NCBI GenBank assembly: GCA_963706535.1
Contig: CAVPMU010000006.1
Location: forward strand, 1-64,000
DNA: 64,000 nucleotides
Direction of reading: 5' to 3'
From: RPQJ01 sp963706535
GTDB lineage: Bacteria > Pseudomonadota > Gammaproteobacteria > Steroidobacterales > Steroidobacteraceae
Of this stretch, positions 53,655 through 63,110 are shown in pieces. Below the pieces are notes generated by a model. That model was not told where the DNA came from and searched no databases. It worked only from the letters and a program-made list of their open reading frames with translations. A program made the translations under genes and the position numbers. Each line of letters begins with the position of its first letter. The stretch's first letter is position 1.

Positions 53655-54766
53655 CCGGTTTCACGGCCGACGACCATCATTTCATGGCGCGTGCGCTCGA
53701 GCTGGCACGGCACGGCCTGTATTCGACGCCGCCGAACCCGGCGGTCGGCTGCGTGATCGCGCGCTGGGGCCAGGTGGTGGGCGAGGGCTTCCACGAGCGC
53801 GCGGGCGAGCCGCACGCGGAGGTCGTCGCATTGCACGACGCGGGGCACGCGGCTCGCGGCGCCACGGTCTACGTGAGCCTGGAGCCCTGTTCGCACCACG
53901 GGCGCACGCCGCCCTGTACGGACGCGCTGATTGCAGCCGGCGTGGCACGCGTGGTGGCCGCGATGCGCGACCCCAATCCACGCGTCGACGGTTCGGGATT
54001 CTCCATCCTGGAGCGCGCCGGCATCGCCACCGCGCATGGCCTGCTCGAGGGTGAGGCTGCGGAGATCAACCGCGGCTTCCTGAGTCGCATGCGGCGCGGC
54101 CGGCCGTGGGTCACGCTCAAGCTGGGCGCGAGCCTCGACGGCCGCACTGCGCTCGCGGACGGCACGAGCAAGTGGATCACGGGCGAGAAGGCCCGTGCGG
54201 ACGTGCAGCGGCTGCGGGCGCGGGCCTCGGCGGTGATCACCGGCAGCGGCACCGTGCTCGCGGACGACCCGATGCTGAACGTGCGTGATCCGGAGCTCGA
54301 GCTGCGCGGCCGCCGCCCGCTCAAGGTCGTGCTGGACTCCGAATTGCGCACCCCGGTCAACGCACAGGTGCTCGGCTTCGGTCCTTCGACGCTGATCTTT
54401 ACCCGCGATGCAGAGTCTGCCGCCGCCGCGCCGCTGCGCGCGACCGGCGCCCGTGTCGAGAGCATCGACGGCAATGCCGGAGGGCTGGACCTGGTCGCGG
54501 TGCTGCGACGGCTCGCCGAACTCGAGTGCAACGAGGTGCTGGTCGAGGCGGGGCCCACGCTGGCGGGCGCGTTCGTGAAGGGCGGCCTGGTCGACGAGAT
54601 CGTGGTCTACATGGCGCCGGTCGTGCTCGGCCACGCCGCCCGGGGCCTCTTCAACCTGCCGCAGCTCGAGCGCATGTGCGACCGCTGCGAGTTCGAGTGG
54701 CGCGGCGTCGAGCACATCGGCGACGACCTGCGCCTGACGCTGCGACCGCGGAGGAGGGCGAGCTGA
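53651..54766 (+). CDS. ribD: Bifunctional riboflavin deaminase/reductase RibD
   Basis: 371-residue enzyme performing the second and third steps of riboflavin synthesis. The deaminase domain (residues 5-145) has GEPHAEVVAL and YVSLEPCSHHGRTPPC (zinc site). The reductase domain (residues 150-365) has WVTLKLGASLDGRTALADG, SKWITG, GSGTVLADDP and LVEAGPTLAGAF. GTG start overlapping the nrdR stop; its own stop touches the ribE ATG (TGATG). Confidence 0.95.
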   Translation: MTGFTADDHHFMARALELARHGLYSTPPNPAVGCVIARWGQVVGEGFHERAGEPHAEVVALHDAGHAARGATVYVSLEPCSHHGRTPPCTDALIAAGVARVVAAMRDPNPRVDGSGFSILERAGIATAHGLLEGEAAEINRGFLSRMRRGRPWVTLKLGASLDGRTALADGTSKWITGEKARADVQRLRARASAVITGSGTVLADDPMLNVRDPELELRGRRPLKVVLDSELRTPVNAQVLGFGPSTLIFTRDAESAAAAPLRATGARVESIDGNAGGLDLVAVLRRLAELECNEVLVEAGPTLAGAFVKGGLVDEIVVYMAPVVLGHAARGLFNLPQLERMCDRCEFEWRGVEHIGDDLRLTLRPRRRAS

Positions 54767-55362
54767 TGTTCACCGGTATCGTGCAGGGCGTGGGGCGCAT
54801 CCGCTCGGTCGAACCGCGCGGCGGCGACGCGACGATGTGGATCGACACCGGCGGCGTGGCGCTGGCCGGCGTCGAGATCGGAGGCAGCATCGCGGTGAAT
54901 GGCTGCTGCCTCACGGCCATCGAGCTCGAGCCCCATGCCTTCAGGGCCGACCTGTCGCGCGAGACGCTCTCGCTCACGACGGCAGGCCAGTGGCGGCCGG
55001 GGACTGCCGTGAACCTCGAGAAGGCACTCACGGCCGGCCAGGCACTGGGCGGCCACTACGTCACCGGGCACGTGGACGGGGTGGGGCGGGTGGTCTCGCG
55101 CCACGACGATGCGCGCTCGGTGCGCGTCGAGTTCCAGGTGCCGCCCGAGCTGGCCCGCTACATCGCGCGCAAGGGCTCGGTGACCGTGGATGGAGTGAGC
55201 CTGACGGTCAACGGCGTCGCGGGTGATCGCTTCGACGTGAACCTCGTCCCGCACACGCTCGAGGCGACCATCCTCGGCGCATACCAGGCCGGCACGCGGG
55301 TCAACCTCGAGGTGGACATCATCGCCCGCTACCTCGAGCGGCTGCTCGCACCGGCGGACTGA
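54766..55362 (+). CDS. ribE: Riboflavin synthase alpha chain
   Basis: 198-residue protein with two lumazine-binding repeats: MFTGIVQGVGRI ... VNGCCLTAIE and GGHYVTGHVDGVGRV ... VDGVSLTVNGV. It dismutates two dimethyl-ribityl-lumazine molecules to riboflavin. The start overlaps the ribD stop by one base. In many genomes ribBA and ribH follow directly; here a reverse-strand TPR gene intervenes. Confidence 0.95.
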   Translation: MFTGIVQGVGRIRSVEPRGGDATMWIDTGGVALAGVEIGGSIAVNGCCLTAIELEPHAFRADLSRETLSLTTAGQWRPGTAVNLEKALTAGQALGGHYVTGHVDGVGRVVSRHDDARSVRVEFQVPPELARYIARKGSVTVDGVSLTVNGVAGDRFDVNLVPHTLEATILGAYQAGTRVNLEVDIIARYLERLLAPAD

Positions 55363-55372
55363 CCGCGCGCAT

Positions 55373-57187
55373 TCATGCGCGCACGAAACTGCGCCGGGCG
55401 AGGGCGCTGTCGGGCAGGGTGCGACGCAGCTGGCGGAAGGCCTGCTCGCGCAGCGCCCGCGCCTCCCGCGGCCGACCCGTCTCGTCCATCACCGCCGCGA
55501 TGTCGAGGTCAATCTCGGCACATTGCCAGCCGCCGTTGCCGAAGCGTCTCGCGCACGCCGCGCGGGCCAGTTCCAGCTGGTCGTTCGCCTCGGGATAACG
55601 GTGCGCGGCGAGCAGCGATCGCCCGAGCTCGGCCTCCGCCAGTGCAATGTCGGGGTGCGTACCGGCGAGGCGTGCCCGCAGCTCTCGCAGCATCTCCGTC
55701 TGCAGGGCCACGGCGTCGTCCGCACGACCCTCGGCGCGCAACACGCTGCCGAGCCACAGCTGGCTCATCAGCAGGGACGGGTGTGTCGCCGGCAGTCCGG
55801 CCGACTGCAGCCCGATCGCGCGTGCGAGCATGCGCTCCGCGGTCGCGACGTCGTGGCGCAGCAGCGCGAACACCCCGAGTTCGCGCACCAGCTCGCCGTT
55901 GTCGGGATGGGTGTCGCCAAAGGCACCGTTGCGCAGCTGCAGCGCCCAGGACGTCAGTTCGGCGGCCTGAGCGAACTCACCGAGGTCGGCGAGGCAGCGT
56001 GACTGCTGCGTCACCAGTGCGCTCATCACTGGATGCCCGGTCCCGAGCGTCGCCGCCAACGCCTCCGCCAGTCGTCCATATTCGTCCATGGCGCCTCGCG
56101 CGTCGCCTCGCAGGCGACGTACGGTCGCCAGGTTGAGTTCAGTCGCGAGCGCATTCGGATGGGCTGTCCTGTTGGTCGCCTGCCAGTAGGCCTGCACGCG
56201 ACGCCAGGCCGCTTCCGCATCGTCGATCCGTCCGAGCCGCAGCAGCGCACCGCCGAGATCGTCGAGGGTGGCGATGGTCTCCAGGTGCGACTCGCCGTTC
56301 ACGCGCGTCGCGATATCGAGCGCCTCTTCGAAATGGGTGACCGCCGTCGCGAACTCGCCTGCGGCGAGGTCGAGTGCACCGAGATTGCTGAGTGACGCGG
56401 CGAGGCGCGGGTGATCCGCAGGCAGCGACTCGCGCCGGATCGCGAGCGCCCGCTCGTGAAGATCGCGCGCTGCCGCATGGTCACCGCGATCGCGGGCCAG
56501 CACGCCGAGGTTGTCGTAGGAGGTGGCGACGTCGGGGTGCGCGGCGCCGAGCGCGGCGATGCGCAGGTCGAGTGCCGCCTCGGCGAGTCGCGCCGCATCC
56601 TCGACATTGCCACGCCGACCTTCGACGATGGCTGCGAGGTCGAGCGCCTCCGCTTCCGACTCGCGCTCGCCGGCCCCGTGCAGGATGGGCCGCGCCAGGC
56701 TCAGGTCGGCGAGTGCGGCCGCGTCGTCAGCGCGTGCGACGAACGTCCGCGCCCGCAGCAGCCGGGCGCATGCCAGTTCGATGCTGTCGGGGCCGTGCTC
56801 GCGGGCGAGCAGGTCGACCGCTTCCTGCAGGAGGTCGAGCGAGCGGTCGTTGTGATCGAGCCGCCCGTAGAGATCGCCGAGCAGCGAGGCGATCGCACCG
56901 CGCACGGCCGGGTCGCCGTGCGGCTCCGCCGCCAGCCGCGCCGCGCCGGCGTCGACGAGTTCGCGGGCCGTCGGCTCCGTGCCCCGCGGCCCGGTGCGGT
57001 CCACCGACTCGAACAGGCCGATGACGAAGTCGGTGACGGCCTGAGCCCTGCGCGCTTCGGCCGCTCGTTCGCGTAACTGCCAGGCCGTCGTGGCGGTGCC
57101 GGCCGCCAGTGCGATCAGCAGCGCGGCGCTCGCCGCTGCGCCCCAGCGCTGCCCGTCGCGCGTCGCCGACATGTTGCGGCTCCTCAT
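55373..57187 (-). CDS. TPR-repeat protein with N-terminal membrane helix
   Basis: 604-residue protein. A single transmembrane helix (AAASAALLIALAAGTATTAW, residues 13-32) is followed by a short helix (RRAQAVTDFVIGLFESVD) and about ten tetratricopeptide-type repeats with ALG..HPDVA.SY.NLG-like units. The layout equals the C-terminal half of membrane Ser/Thr-kinase-TPR proteins common in Xanthomonadales-like bacteria, but no kinase domain is present. Start at the ATG at 57187; an ATG 15 bases later is possible. It is inserted in opposite orientation within the riboflavin gene run. Probable scaffold; partner unknown. Confidence 0.75.
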   Translation of the reverse strand: MRSRNMSATRDGQRWGAAASAALLIALAAGTATTAWQLRERAAEARRAQAVTDFVIGLFESVDRTGPRGTEPTARELVDAGAARLAAEPHGDPAVRGAIASLLGDLYGRLDHNDRSLDLLQEAVDLLAREHGPDSIELACARLLRARTFVARADDAAALADLSLARPILHGAGERESEAEALDLAAIVEGRRGNVEDAARLAEAALDLRIAALGAAHPDVATSYDNLGVLARDRGDHAAARDLHERALAIRRESLPADHPRLAASLSNLGALDLAAGEFATAVTHFEEALDIATRVNGESHLETIATLDDLGGALLRLGRIDDAEAAWRRVQAYWQATNRTAHPNALATELNLATVRRLRGDARGAMDEYGRLAEALAATLGTGHPVMSALVTQQSRCLADLGEFAQAAELTSWALQLRNGAFGDTHPDNGELVRELGVFALLRHDVATAERMLARAIGLQSAGLPATHPSLLMSQLWLGSVLRAEGRADDAVALQTEMLRELRARLAGTHPDIALAEAELGRSLLAAHRYPEANDQLELARAACARRFGNGGWQCAEIDLDIAAVMDETGRPREARALREQAFRQLRRTLPDSALARRSFVRA

Positions 57188-57285
57188 GGCCGGTCCGGCG
57201 ATTCTGTTCGCTCCCGGCAACGGCGTGCAACCGGGCCCGTGCCGCGCGGCCAGCGCGGGTGCGCGCCGCGCGCGTCCGGCCCTGC

Positions 57286-57291
57286 TACACT
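57286..57291 (+). promoter_or_regulatory. Probable -10 of the ribBX-ribH-nusB operon
   Basis: TACACT within CTGCTACACTTGCGCG, about 80 bases before the ATG. The intervening leader is unusually AT-rich (near 57330-57360). I do not see the conserved blocks of an FMN riboswitch. Confidence 0.4.
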
Positions 57292-57372
57292 TGCGCGCTG
57301 GTGCGGCGCAGCGAAAACCCTGTTCGCGATAGTAATAATTTATATTTTTCCAATGGTTACAGCCAGTTCGTC

Positions 57373-58482
<1,110 letters not shown>

Positions 58483-58494
58483 GGAACCCGATCC

Positions 58495-59157
58495 ATGGAC
58501 AACGTCCGCACCATCAACGGCGACCTCGTGGCGCGCGACCTGCGCTTCGCGATCGTCGCCGCGCGCTTCAACGACCTGATCGTCGACTCGCTGATCCGCG
58601 GTGCGGTGGACGTGCTCGCGCGCCACGGCGCGGCCGAGAAGCAGATCGACCTGATCCGGGTCCCGGGCGCCTTCGACCTGCCGTTCGTGGTCAGGCGGGT
58701 CGCGGCGAGCAAGCGCTACGACGCGGTCGTGGCGCTCGGTGCCGTGATCCGCGGCGCGACGCCGCATTTCGAATTCGTCTCCGGCCAGTGCGCTGCCGGT
58801 CTCGCGCGCGCGGCCGAGGAGAGCGGCGTGCCGGTCGCCTTCGGCGTGCTCACCACCGACACGATCGAGCAGGCCATCGAGCGCGCCGGCACGAAGGCGG
58901 GCAACAAGGGCGCCGACGCGGCGCTCGCGGCACTCGAGCTCGCCAACCTGCTGCGGCGCCTGGACGTTCGACGATGGCGAAGCGTCCCGACTGGGCGGCG
59001 CGGGCACGCAGCCTGTCGCGCAAGCTCGCGATGCAGGCGCTCTACCAGTGGCAGCTCACCGGGCAGAGCGCGGCTGAGCTGCGCAACCAGTTCACCGCCG
59101 AGGAGGGCTACGCGGATGCCGACGACGAGTATTTCGTCGGACTGCTGCAGGGCGTGA
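58495..59157 (+). CDS. ribH: 6,7-dimethyl-8-ribityllumazine synthase, with 3' overrun into nusB
   Basis: The first 155 or so residues are a normal lumazine synthase: RFAIVAARFNDLIVDSLIRG, VPGAFDLPF, ALGAVIRGATPHFEFV (the catalytic His in RGATPHFE), FGVLTTDTIEQAIERAG, TKAGNKGADAALAALELANL. At the usual end (LLRRLDV, about 58970) there is no stop. The frame runs on through nusB to 59157 with basic, shadow-like sequence. Either a one-base change removed the stop or the protein really has a 65-residue tail. It provides the penultimate step of riboflavin synthesis. Confidence 0.9.
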   Translation: MDNVRTINGDLVARDLRFAIVAARFNDLIVDSLIRGAVDVLARHGAAEKQIDLIRVPGAFDLPFVVRRVAASKRYDAVVALGAVIRGATPHFEFVSGQCAAGLARAAEESGVPVAFGVLTTDTIEQAIERAGTKAGNKGADAALAALELANLLRRLDVRRWRSVPTGRRGHAACRASSRCRRSTSGSSPGRARLSCATSSPPRRATRMPTTSISSDCCRA

Positions 59158-59435
59158 CCGGCGCGATCGAGTCGCTCGATGCCGAGCTCGGCGCGTTGAT
59201 CGACCGCCCCGTCGCACAGCTCGACCCGGTGGAGCGGGCCGTACTGCTGATCGGCATCCACGAGCTCGTTCATCGGCCCGACGTTCCCTACCGCGTCGTC
59301 ATCAACGAGGGCGTGGACCTCGCCAAGCGCTTCGGCGCGACCGACGGCCACAAGTTCGTCAACGCCGTGCTCGATCGCGCGGCGCGCAAGCTGCGCGCGG
59401 CGGAGCAGGCGGCCGCCACGGGCACGCGCGCCTGA
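58974..59435 (+). CDS. nusB: Transcription antitermination protein NusB
   Basis: 153-residue all-helical protein acting in rRNA antitermination with NusE, recognising boxA. Typical segments: ARARSLSRKLAMQALYQWQL, LDPVERAVLLIGIHELVH, VPYRVVINEGVDLAKRFGAT, GHKFVNAVLDRAARKLR. Start at the ATG at 58974. It overlaps the extended ribH frame by 184 bases in another frame; only the ATG position is the expected junction. Confidence 0.95.
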   Translation: MAKRPDWAARARSLSRKLAMQALYQWQLTGQSAAELRNQFTAEEGYADADDEYFVGLLQGVTGAIESLDAELGALIDRPVAQLDPVERAVLLIGIHELVHRPDVPYRVVINEGVDLAKRFGATDGHKFVNAVLDRAARKLRAAEQAAATGTRA

Positions 59436-59443
59436 GCGATCCC

Positions 59444-60397
59444 GTGACGCTCGGCGAGTTCGACCTGATCGAGCGTTACTTCTCCCGGCAGCCGGTGAGG
59501 ACCGACGTGCTGCTCGGCGTCGGTGACGATGCGGCGCTGCTCGCGGTGCCGCCGGGGCAGGTGCTGGTGGCCGCGACGGACACGCTGGTCGAGGGCCGGC
59601 ATTTCCTCGCCGGCGCACCCCCGGAATCGATCGGCCACCAGGCCCTCGCGGTCAACCTGAGCGACCTCGCCGCGATGGGCGCCGAGCCCGCCTGGGCGTT
59701 GCTCTCGCTCTCGCTGCCCGAGGCGAGCGAGCCGTGGCTCGAGCGCTTCGCCGCGGGGTTCTACGCACTCGCGTCGCGGCACGGGGTGGAACTCGTCGGC
59801 GGCGATACGGTGCGCGGGCCGCTGGTGGTGACCGTGGAGGCGCTCGGATTCGTCGAGCCCTCGCAGGCGCTCAGGCGCGGCGGCGCGCGGCCCGGGGACC
59901 TGCTCTACGTGTCCGGCTCGCCAGGCGAAGCGGCGGCGGGGCTCGACGCCTTGCAGCAGGGCATGCCCTTCGACGCGGACGACCGCCTCGTGCGACGCTA
60001 TCTGTTCGCGGAACCTCGCCTCGCGCTCGGTCGTGCGCTGCGTGGCCGGGCGACCTCGGCGATGGACGTCTCGGACGGCCTGCTCGGGGACCTCGCCAAG
60101 CTCTGCACGGCGAGCGGCGCGGGTGGACGCCTCGAACTCGAACGATTGCCCGTGTCGAGCGAACTCGCGCAGCGGCATGCGCCGCGGGACTGCGAGCGCT
60201 ACGTGCTGCACGGTGGGGACGACTACGAGCTGCTGTTCACGCTGCCGGCCGCCGATGCGCCACGGCTGGAGGCCGAACTCGGGCGCGATTTCGCATTCCA
60301 TCGCATCGGCGAGATCGAGGCGGGCGCGGGTGTGCGCTGCCTGCGGGATGGACGGGCGGCCAGCGTGACGGGCGGCGGCCATGACCACTTCGCCTGA
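59444..60397 (+). CDS. thiL: Thiamine-monophosphate kinase
   Basis: 317-residue enzyme making thiamine diphosphate from thiamine monophosphate. Motifs: GVGDDAALLAVPPG near residue 25, ATDTLVEGRHF, HQALAVNLSDLAAMGAEPAW near residue 66, GGDTVRGP, SAMDVSDGLLGDLAKL near residue 205 and HGGDDYELLFT near residue 248. GTG start eight bases after nusB. Its end overlaps pgpA by 17 bases. Confidence 0.95.
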   Translation: MTLGEFDLIERYFSRQPVRTDVLLGVGDDAALLAVPPGQVLVAATDTLVEGRHFLAGAPPESIGHQALAVNLSDLAAMGAEPAWALLSLSLPEASEPWLERFAAGFYALASRHGVELVGGDTVRGPLVVTVEALGFVEPSQALRRGGARPGDLLYVSGSPGEAAAGLDALQQGMPFDADDRLVRRYLFAEPRLALGRALRGRATSAMDVSDGLLGDLAKLCTASGAGGRLELERLPVSSELAQRHAPRDCERYVLHGGDDYELLFTLPAADAPRLEAELGRDFAFHRIGEIEAGAGVRCLRDGRAASVTGGGHDHFA

Positions 60398-60884
60398 GCC
60401 GGGCTCGCCGGTGCTGCGGCCCACGATCCGCCACCTGGCCGATCCCGTGCACTTCGTCGCGCTCGGCTTCGGCTCGGGCCTCGCGCCCGTCGCGCCCGGG
60501 ACCTTCGGCTCCGTCGTGGGGCTCGCGATCGCGCTGGCGCTCGCCCCGCTCGGCTTCGGCTGGAACCTGCTCGCCTGCATCGTCGCGGTCGTGGCCGGCA
60601 TCTGGGTGTGCGGCGAGAGCGCGCGCCGGCTCGGCGTCCACGATCACCCGGCGATCGTCTGGGACGAGGTCGCCGGCATGATGATCACCATGCTGGCGGC
60701 CCCGCGGGGCGCGTGGTGGGCGCTGCTGGCCTTCGGGCTGTTCCGCCTGCTCGACATCGCCAAGCCCTGGCCGATCCGCGAGATCGATCACGGAATGCGC
60801 GGTGGAGCGGGCATTATGCTCGACGACGTAATGGCCGGGACCCTGGCCGCAGCGGGACTGTTGATCGTCCGTTACCTATCGTGA
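60381..60884 (+). CDS. pgpA: Phosphatidylglycerophosphatase A
   Basis: 167-residue inner-membrane phosphatase that produces phosphatidylglycerol. FGSGLAPVAPGTFGSVVGLA near residue 31, HDHPAIVWDEVAGMMITML near residue 88 and FRLLDIAKPWPI near residue 122 are the family motifs. Three hydrophobic segments follow the expected topology. The ATG is inside thiL. The stop overlaps the kinase GTG by four bases. Confidence 0.95.
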   Translation: MTTSPEPGSPVLRPTIRHLADPVHFVALGFGSGLAPVAPGTFGSVVGLAIALALAPLGFGWNLLACIVAVVAGIWVCGESARRLGVHDHPAIVWDEVAGMMITMLAAPRGAWWALLAFGLFRLLDIAKPWPIREIDHGMRGGAGIMLDDVMAGTLAAAGLLIVRYLS

Positions 60885-62203
60885 CAGTACAGAGCGCGCG
60901 CGCAGACACACCGACCGAACCGATGCTGGCGGCGCCCTTGCCGGCGCCCGAGCGCATCGGCAAGTACTACGTCGTCCACGAGGTGGGCCGCGGCAGCACC
61001 GGCACGGTGTTCCTGTCGCACGACCCGTTCTATGGCCGCAACGTCGCCATCAAGCTCTACCACGCCTCGAGCGGCGACGATGCCGAAGGCCGCAACGCGC
61101 GGCGCATGTTCCTCGGCGAAGCGCACATGATCGGCAGGCTGCAGCACCCGAACATCGTGCCGATCTTCGACGCGGGCGAGGAGGACGGCCGCCGCTACGT
61201 CGTCACCGAGCACATCCACGGCGCGCGCACGCTCTCGGCCTACTGCCGCCAGGGCAGCCTGCTGCCCGTCGACCAGGTCGTCGGGATCGTCTACAAGTGC
61301 GCGAAGGCGCTCCACTACGCGCACTCCCGCGGCGTCGTGCATCGCGACATCAAGCCGTCCAACATCCTGCTGACGCAGGACGGCGACGTGCGCATCGTCG
61401 ATTTCGGCATCGCGCTGGTGGCCGATTCGGACATCTCGCGCCTCGAGGGCGTGGCCGGCAGCCCGGCCTACATGTCGCCCGAGCAGGTGCAGGGCCACGA
61501 CCTCGACCCGCGCTCCGACCTCTATTCGCTCGGCGCGGTCATGTACGAGATGCTGTGCGGCCACCGCCCGTTCCGCGCCGGCGCGCTCGGCAAGTTGCTG
61601 CGGCAGGTGGTGCAGTCCCCGCCCGAGCCGCTGCACGAGGTGCGCCCGGACCTGCCCGAGGAACTCGTGGCGGTCGTCGAGCGTGCGCTGCAGAAGGAGC
61701 CGGGCAACCGCTACCGCAACGGTGCCGAGTTCGCCGCCGACCTGACCCGCGTGCACCAGAAGCTGCGCGCGGCCCAGTCGGAGATGGACGACGAGGAACG
61801 CTTCGCGGTGCTGCGCAAGCTGCGCTTCTTCCACGACTTCTCGCACGCCGAGATCCGCGAGATGATGCGCTCGGGCTGCTGGATGGAGTGCCAGCCGAAC
61901 GAGGCGGTGCTGCGTCCCGGCGACACCGACGACCGTTTCTACGTGGTCGTGTCGGGCAAGGTGCGCATGAGCCGCAACGGCGAGGTGGTCGGTCGCATCG
62001 AGACCGGCGGCTGCTTCGGCGAAGCGAGCTTCGACGAGGGTTCGCGCCGCGATGCCGTGATCGAGGCCGAAGGCCAGGTCACGCTGCTCAAGGTCACCGC
62101 CACGCTGCTCGAGCAGGCGTCGATCTCCTGCCAGCTGCGCTTCCACAAGGTGTTCATGAGGGAGCTGATCGGACGCTTGCAGCGCGGCAAGAAAAGCGGA
62201 TAG
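60881..62203 (+). CDS. Ser/Thr protein kinase with cyclic nucleotide-binding domain
   Basis: 440-residue protein. The Hanks-type kinase (residues 25-290) has the glycine loop VGRGSTGTVF, the Lys in VAIKLYHA, catalytic loop VVHRDIKPSNILL, IVDFGIALV (DFG) and GSPAYMSPEQVQG. The C-terminal cyclic nucleotide-monophosphate-binding domain (residues 315-435) shows VLRPGDTDDRFYVVVSGKVR and ETGGCFGEASFDEGSRRDA. No transmembrane helix is seen, so it is cytosolic. GTG start on the pgpA stop. The last codons (AGC GGA TAG) are already part of the GCGGATA array. Confidence 0.88.
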   Translation: MTVQSARADTPTEPMLAAPLPAPERIGKYYVVHEVGRGSTGTVFLSHDPFYGRNVAIKLYHASSGDDAEGRNARRMFLGEAHMIGRLQHPNIVPIFDAGEEDGRRYVVTEHIHGARTLSAYCRQGSLLPVDQVVGIVYKCAKALHYAHSRGVVHRDIKPSNILLTQDGDVRIVDFGIALVADSDISRLEGVAGSPAYMSPEQVQGHDLDPRSDLYSLGAVMYEMLCGHRPFRAGALGKLLRQVVQSPPEPLHEVRPDLPEELVAVVERALQKEPGNRYRNGAEFAADLTRVHQKLRAAQSEMDDEERFAVLRKLRFFHDFSHAEIREMMRSGCWMECQPNEAVLRPGDTDDRFYVVVSGKVRMSRNGEVVGRIETGGCFGEASFDEGSRRDAVIEAEGQVTLLKVTATLLEQASISCQLRFHKVFMRELIGRLQRGKKSG

Positions 62204-62244
62204 CGGATAGCGGATAGCGGATAGCGGATAGCGGATAGCGGATA
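62196..62244. repeat. Tandem heptamer array (GCGGATA x7)
   Basis: Seven perfect units, the first supplying the kinase stop codon. Inverted relative to the TATCCGC array upstream of tadA. Confidence 0.95.
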
Positions 62245-62258
62245 GTGAAGAAACAGGA

Positions 62259-62277
62259 AGGCCGGCATTGCCGGCCT
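62259..62277. terminator. Bidirectional terminator between kinase and folE2
   Basis: AGGCCGGCA-T-TGCCGGCCT, a GC-rich perfect hairpin, followed by CTTCTTCTCT on the plus strand and TCCTGTTTCTTC on the minus strand. It serves two convergent genes. Confidence 0.65.
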
Positions 62278-62292
62278 CTTCTTCTCTGTCAC

Positions 62293-62306
62293 TATCCGCT
62301 ATCCGC
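62293..62306. repeat. Two TATCCGC units at the folE2 end
   Basis: Two heptamers; the CTA of the first-second junction is the complement of the folE2 stop codon. Together with 62196-62244 they can form an inverted-repeat structure around the terminator. Confidence 0.85.
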
Positions 62307-63108
62307 TCTCCTTGTCCTTCTCTATCAACGCGTACGCCGAATGATTGTGGATGGACTCGAAGTTCTCGGCCTCCACGACGTACGCGCGCACGCGCGGCTC
62401 GGCGTTGAGGCGCACGGCGACGTTGCGCACGAGGTCCTCGACGAACTTGGGGTTGTCGTAGGCGCGCTCGGTGACGAACTTCTCGTCGGGGCGCTTCAGG
62501 ATGCCGAACACCTCGCAGGACGCCTCCTGCTCGGCGATGTCGATCAGTTCCTCGAGCCAGATGTGCTCGCGCACCTTGGCCTTGATGCTCACGTGCGAGC
62601 GCTGGTTGTGCGCACCGTAGGCCGAGATCTTCTTCGAACAGGGGCACAGGCTGGTCACCGGCACCACGACCTTGAGCCACATATCGACGTGGTCGTCCTG
62701 CACCTCGCCGATCAGCGTCACGTCGTAGTTCATCAGGCTCGCCACGCCGGAGACCGGCGCCTTCTTCATGACGAAGTAGGGGAAGCGCATCTCGATGTGG
62801 CCGGTGCTCGCGTCGAGGCGCTTGCGCATCTCGAGCAGCATGTGCTGGAAGGAGTCGACGGAGATCTCGCGCTCGTGGTGGTGCAGCACCTCGACGAAGC
62901 GCGACATGTGCGTGCCCTTGAAGTTGTGGGGCAGCGCCACGTACATGTCGAAGTTGGCGACCGTGTGCTGCTCGCCGCCCGAGCGGTCGCGCACCCGCAC
63001 GGGGTGGTAGATGTCCTTGATGCCGACCTTGTTGATCGGGATGCGGCGCGAGTCGGCGCGGCCCTGCACGTCCTCGATCTGGTCGTGTCGCTTCACCATG
63101 TCGTCCAT
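62299..63108 (-). CDS. folE2: GTP cyclohydrolase FolE2 (type IB)
   Basis: 269-residue COG1469 enzyme converting GTP to dihydroneopterin triphosphate for folate and queuosine. VGIKDIYHPVRVRDRSGGEQ near the N-terminus, FKGTHMSRFVEVL near residue 65, the active-site Cys in SLCPCSKKISAYGAHNQRSH near residue 150, and VEAENFESIHNHSAY near the end. Unlike FolE it does not strictly need zinc and is often used under zinc limitation. Start at the ATG at 63108, two bases downstream of dxs. Confidence 0.95.
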   Translation of the reverse strand: MDDMVKRHDQIEDVQGRADSRRIPINKVGIKDIYHPVRVRDRSGGEQHTVANFDMYVALPHNFKGTHMSRFVEVLHHHEREISVDSFQHMLLEMRKRLDASTGHIEMRFPYFVMKKAPVSGVASLMNYDVTLIGEVQDDHVDMWLKVVVPVTSLCPCSKKISAYGAHNQRSHVSIKAKVREHIWLEELIDIAEQEASCEVFGILKRPDEKFVTERAYDNPKFVEDLVRNVAVRLNAEPRVRAYVVEAENFESIHNHSAYALIEKDKESG

Positions 63109-63110
63109 CC

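Noticed and set aside
57221..57372. FMN riboswitch upstream of ribBX
   Set aside because: The leader lacks the conserved RFN element blocks; it is GC-rich then AT-rich without the expected stems.
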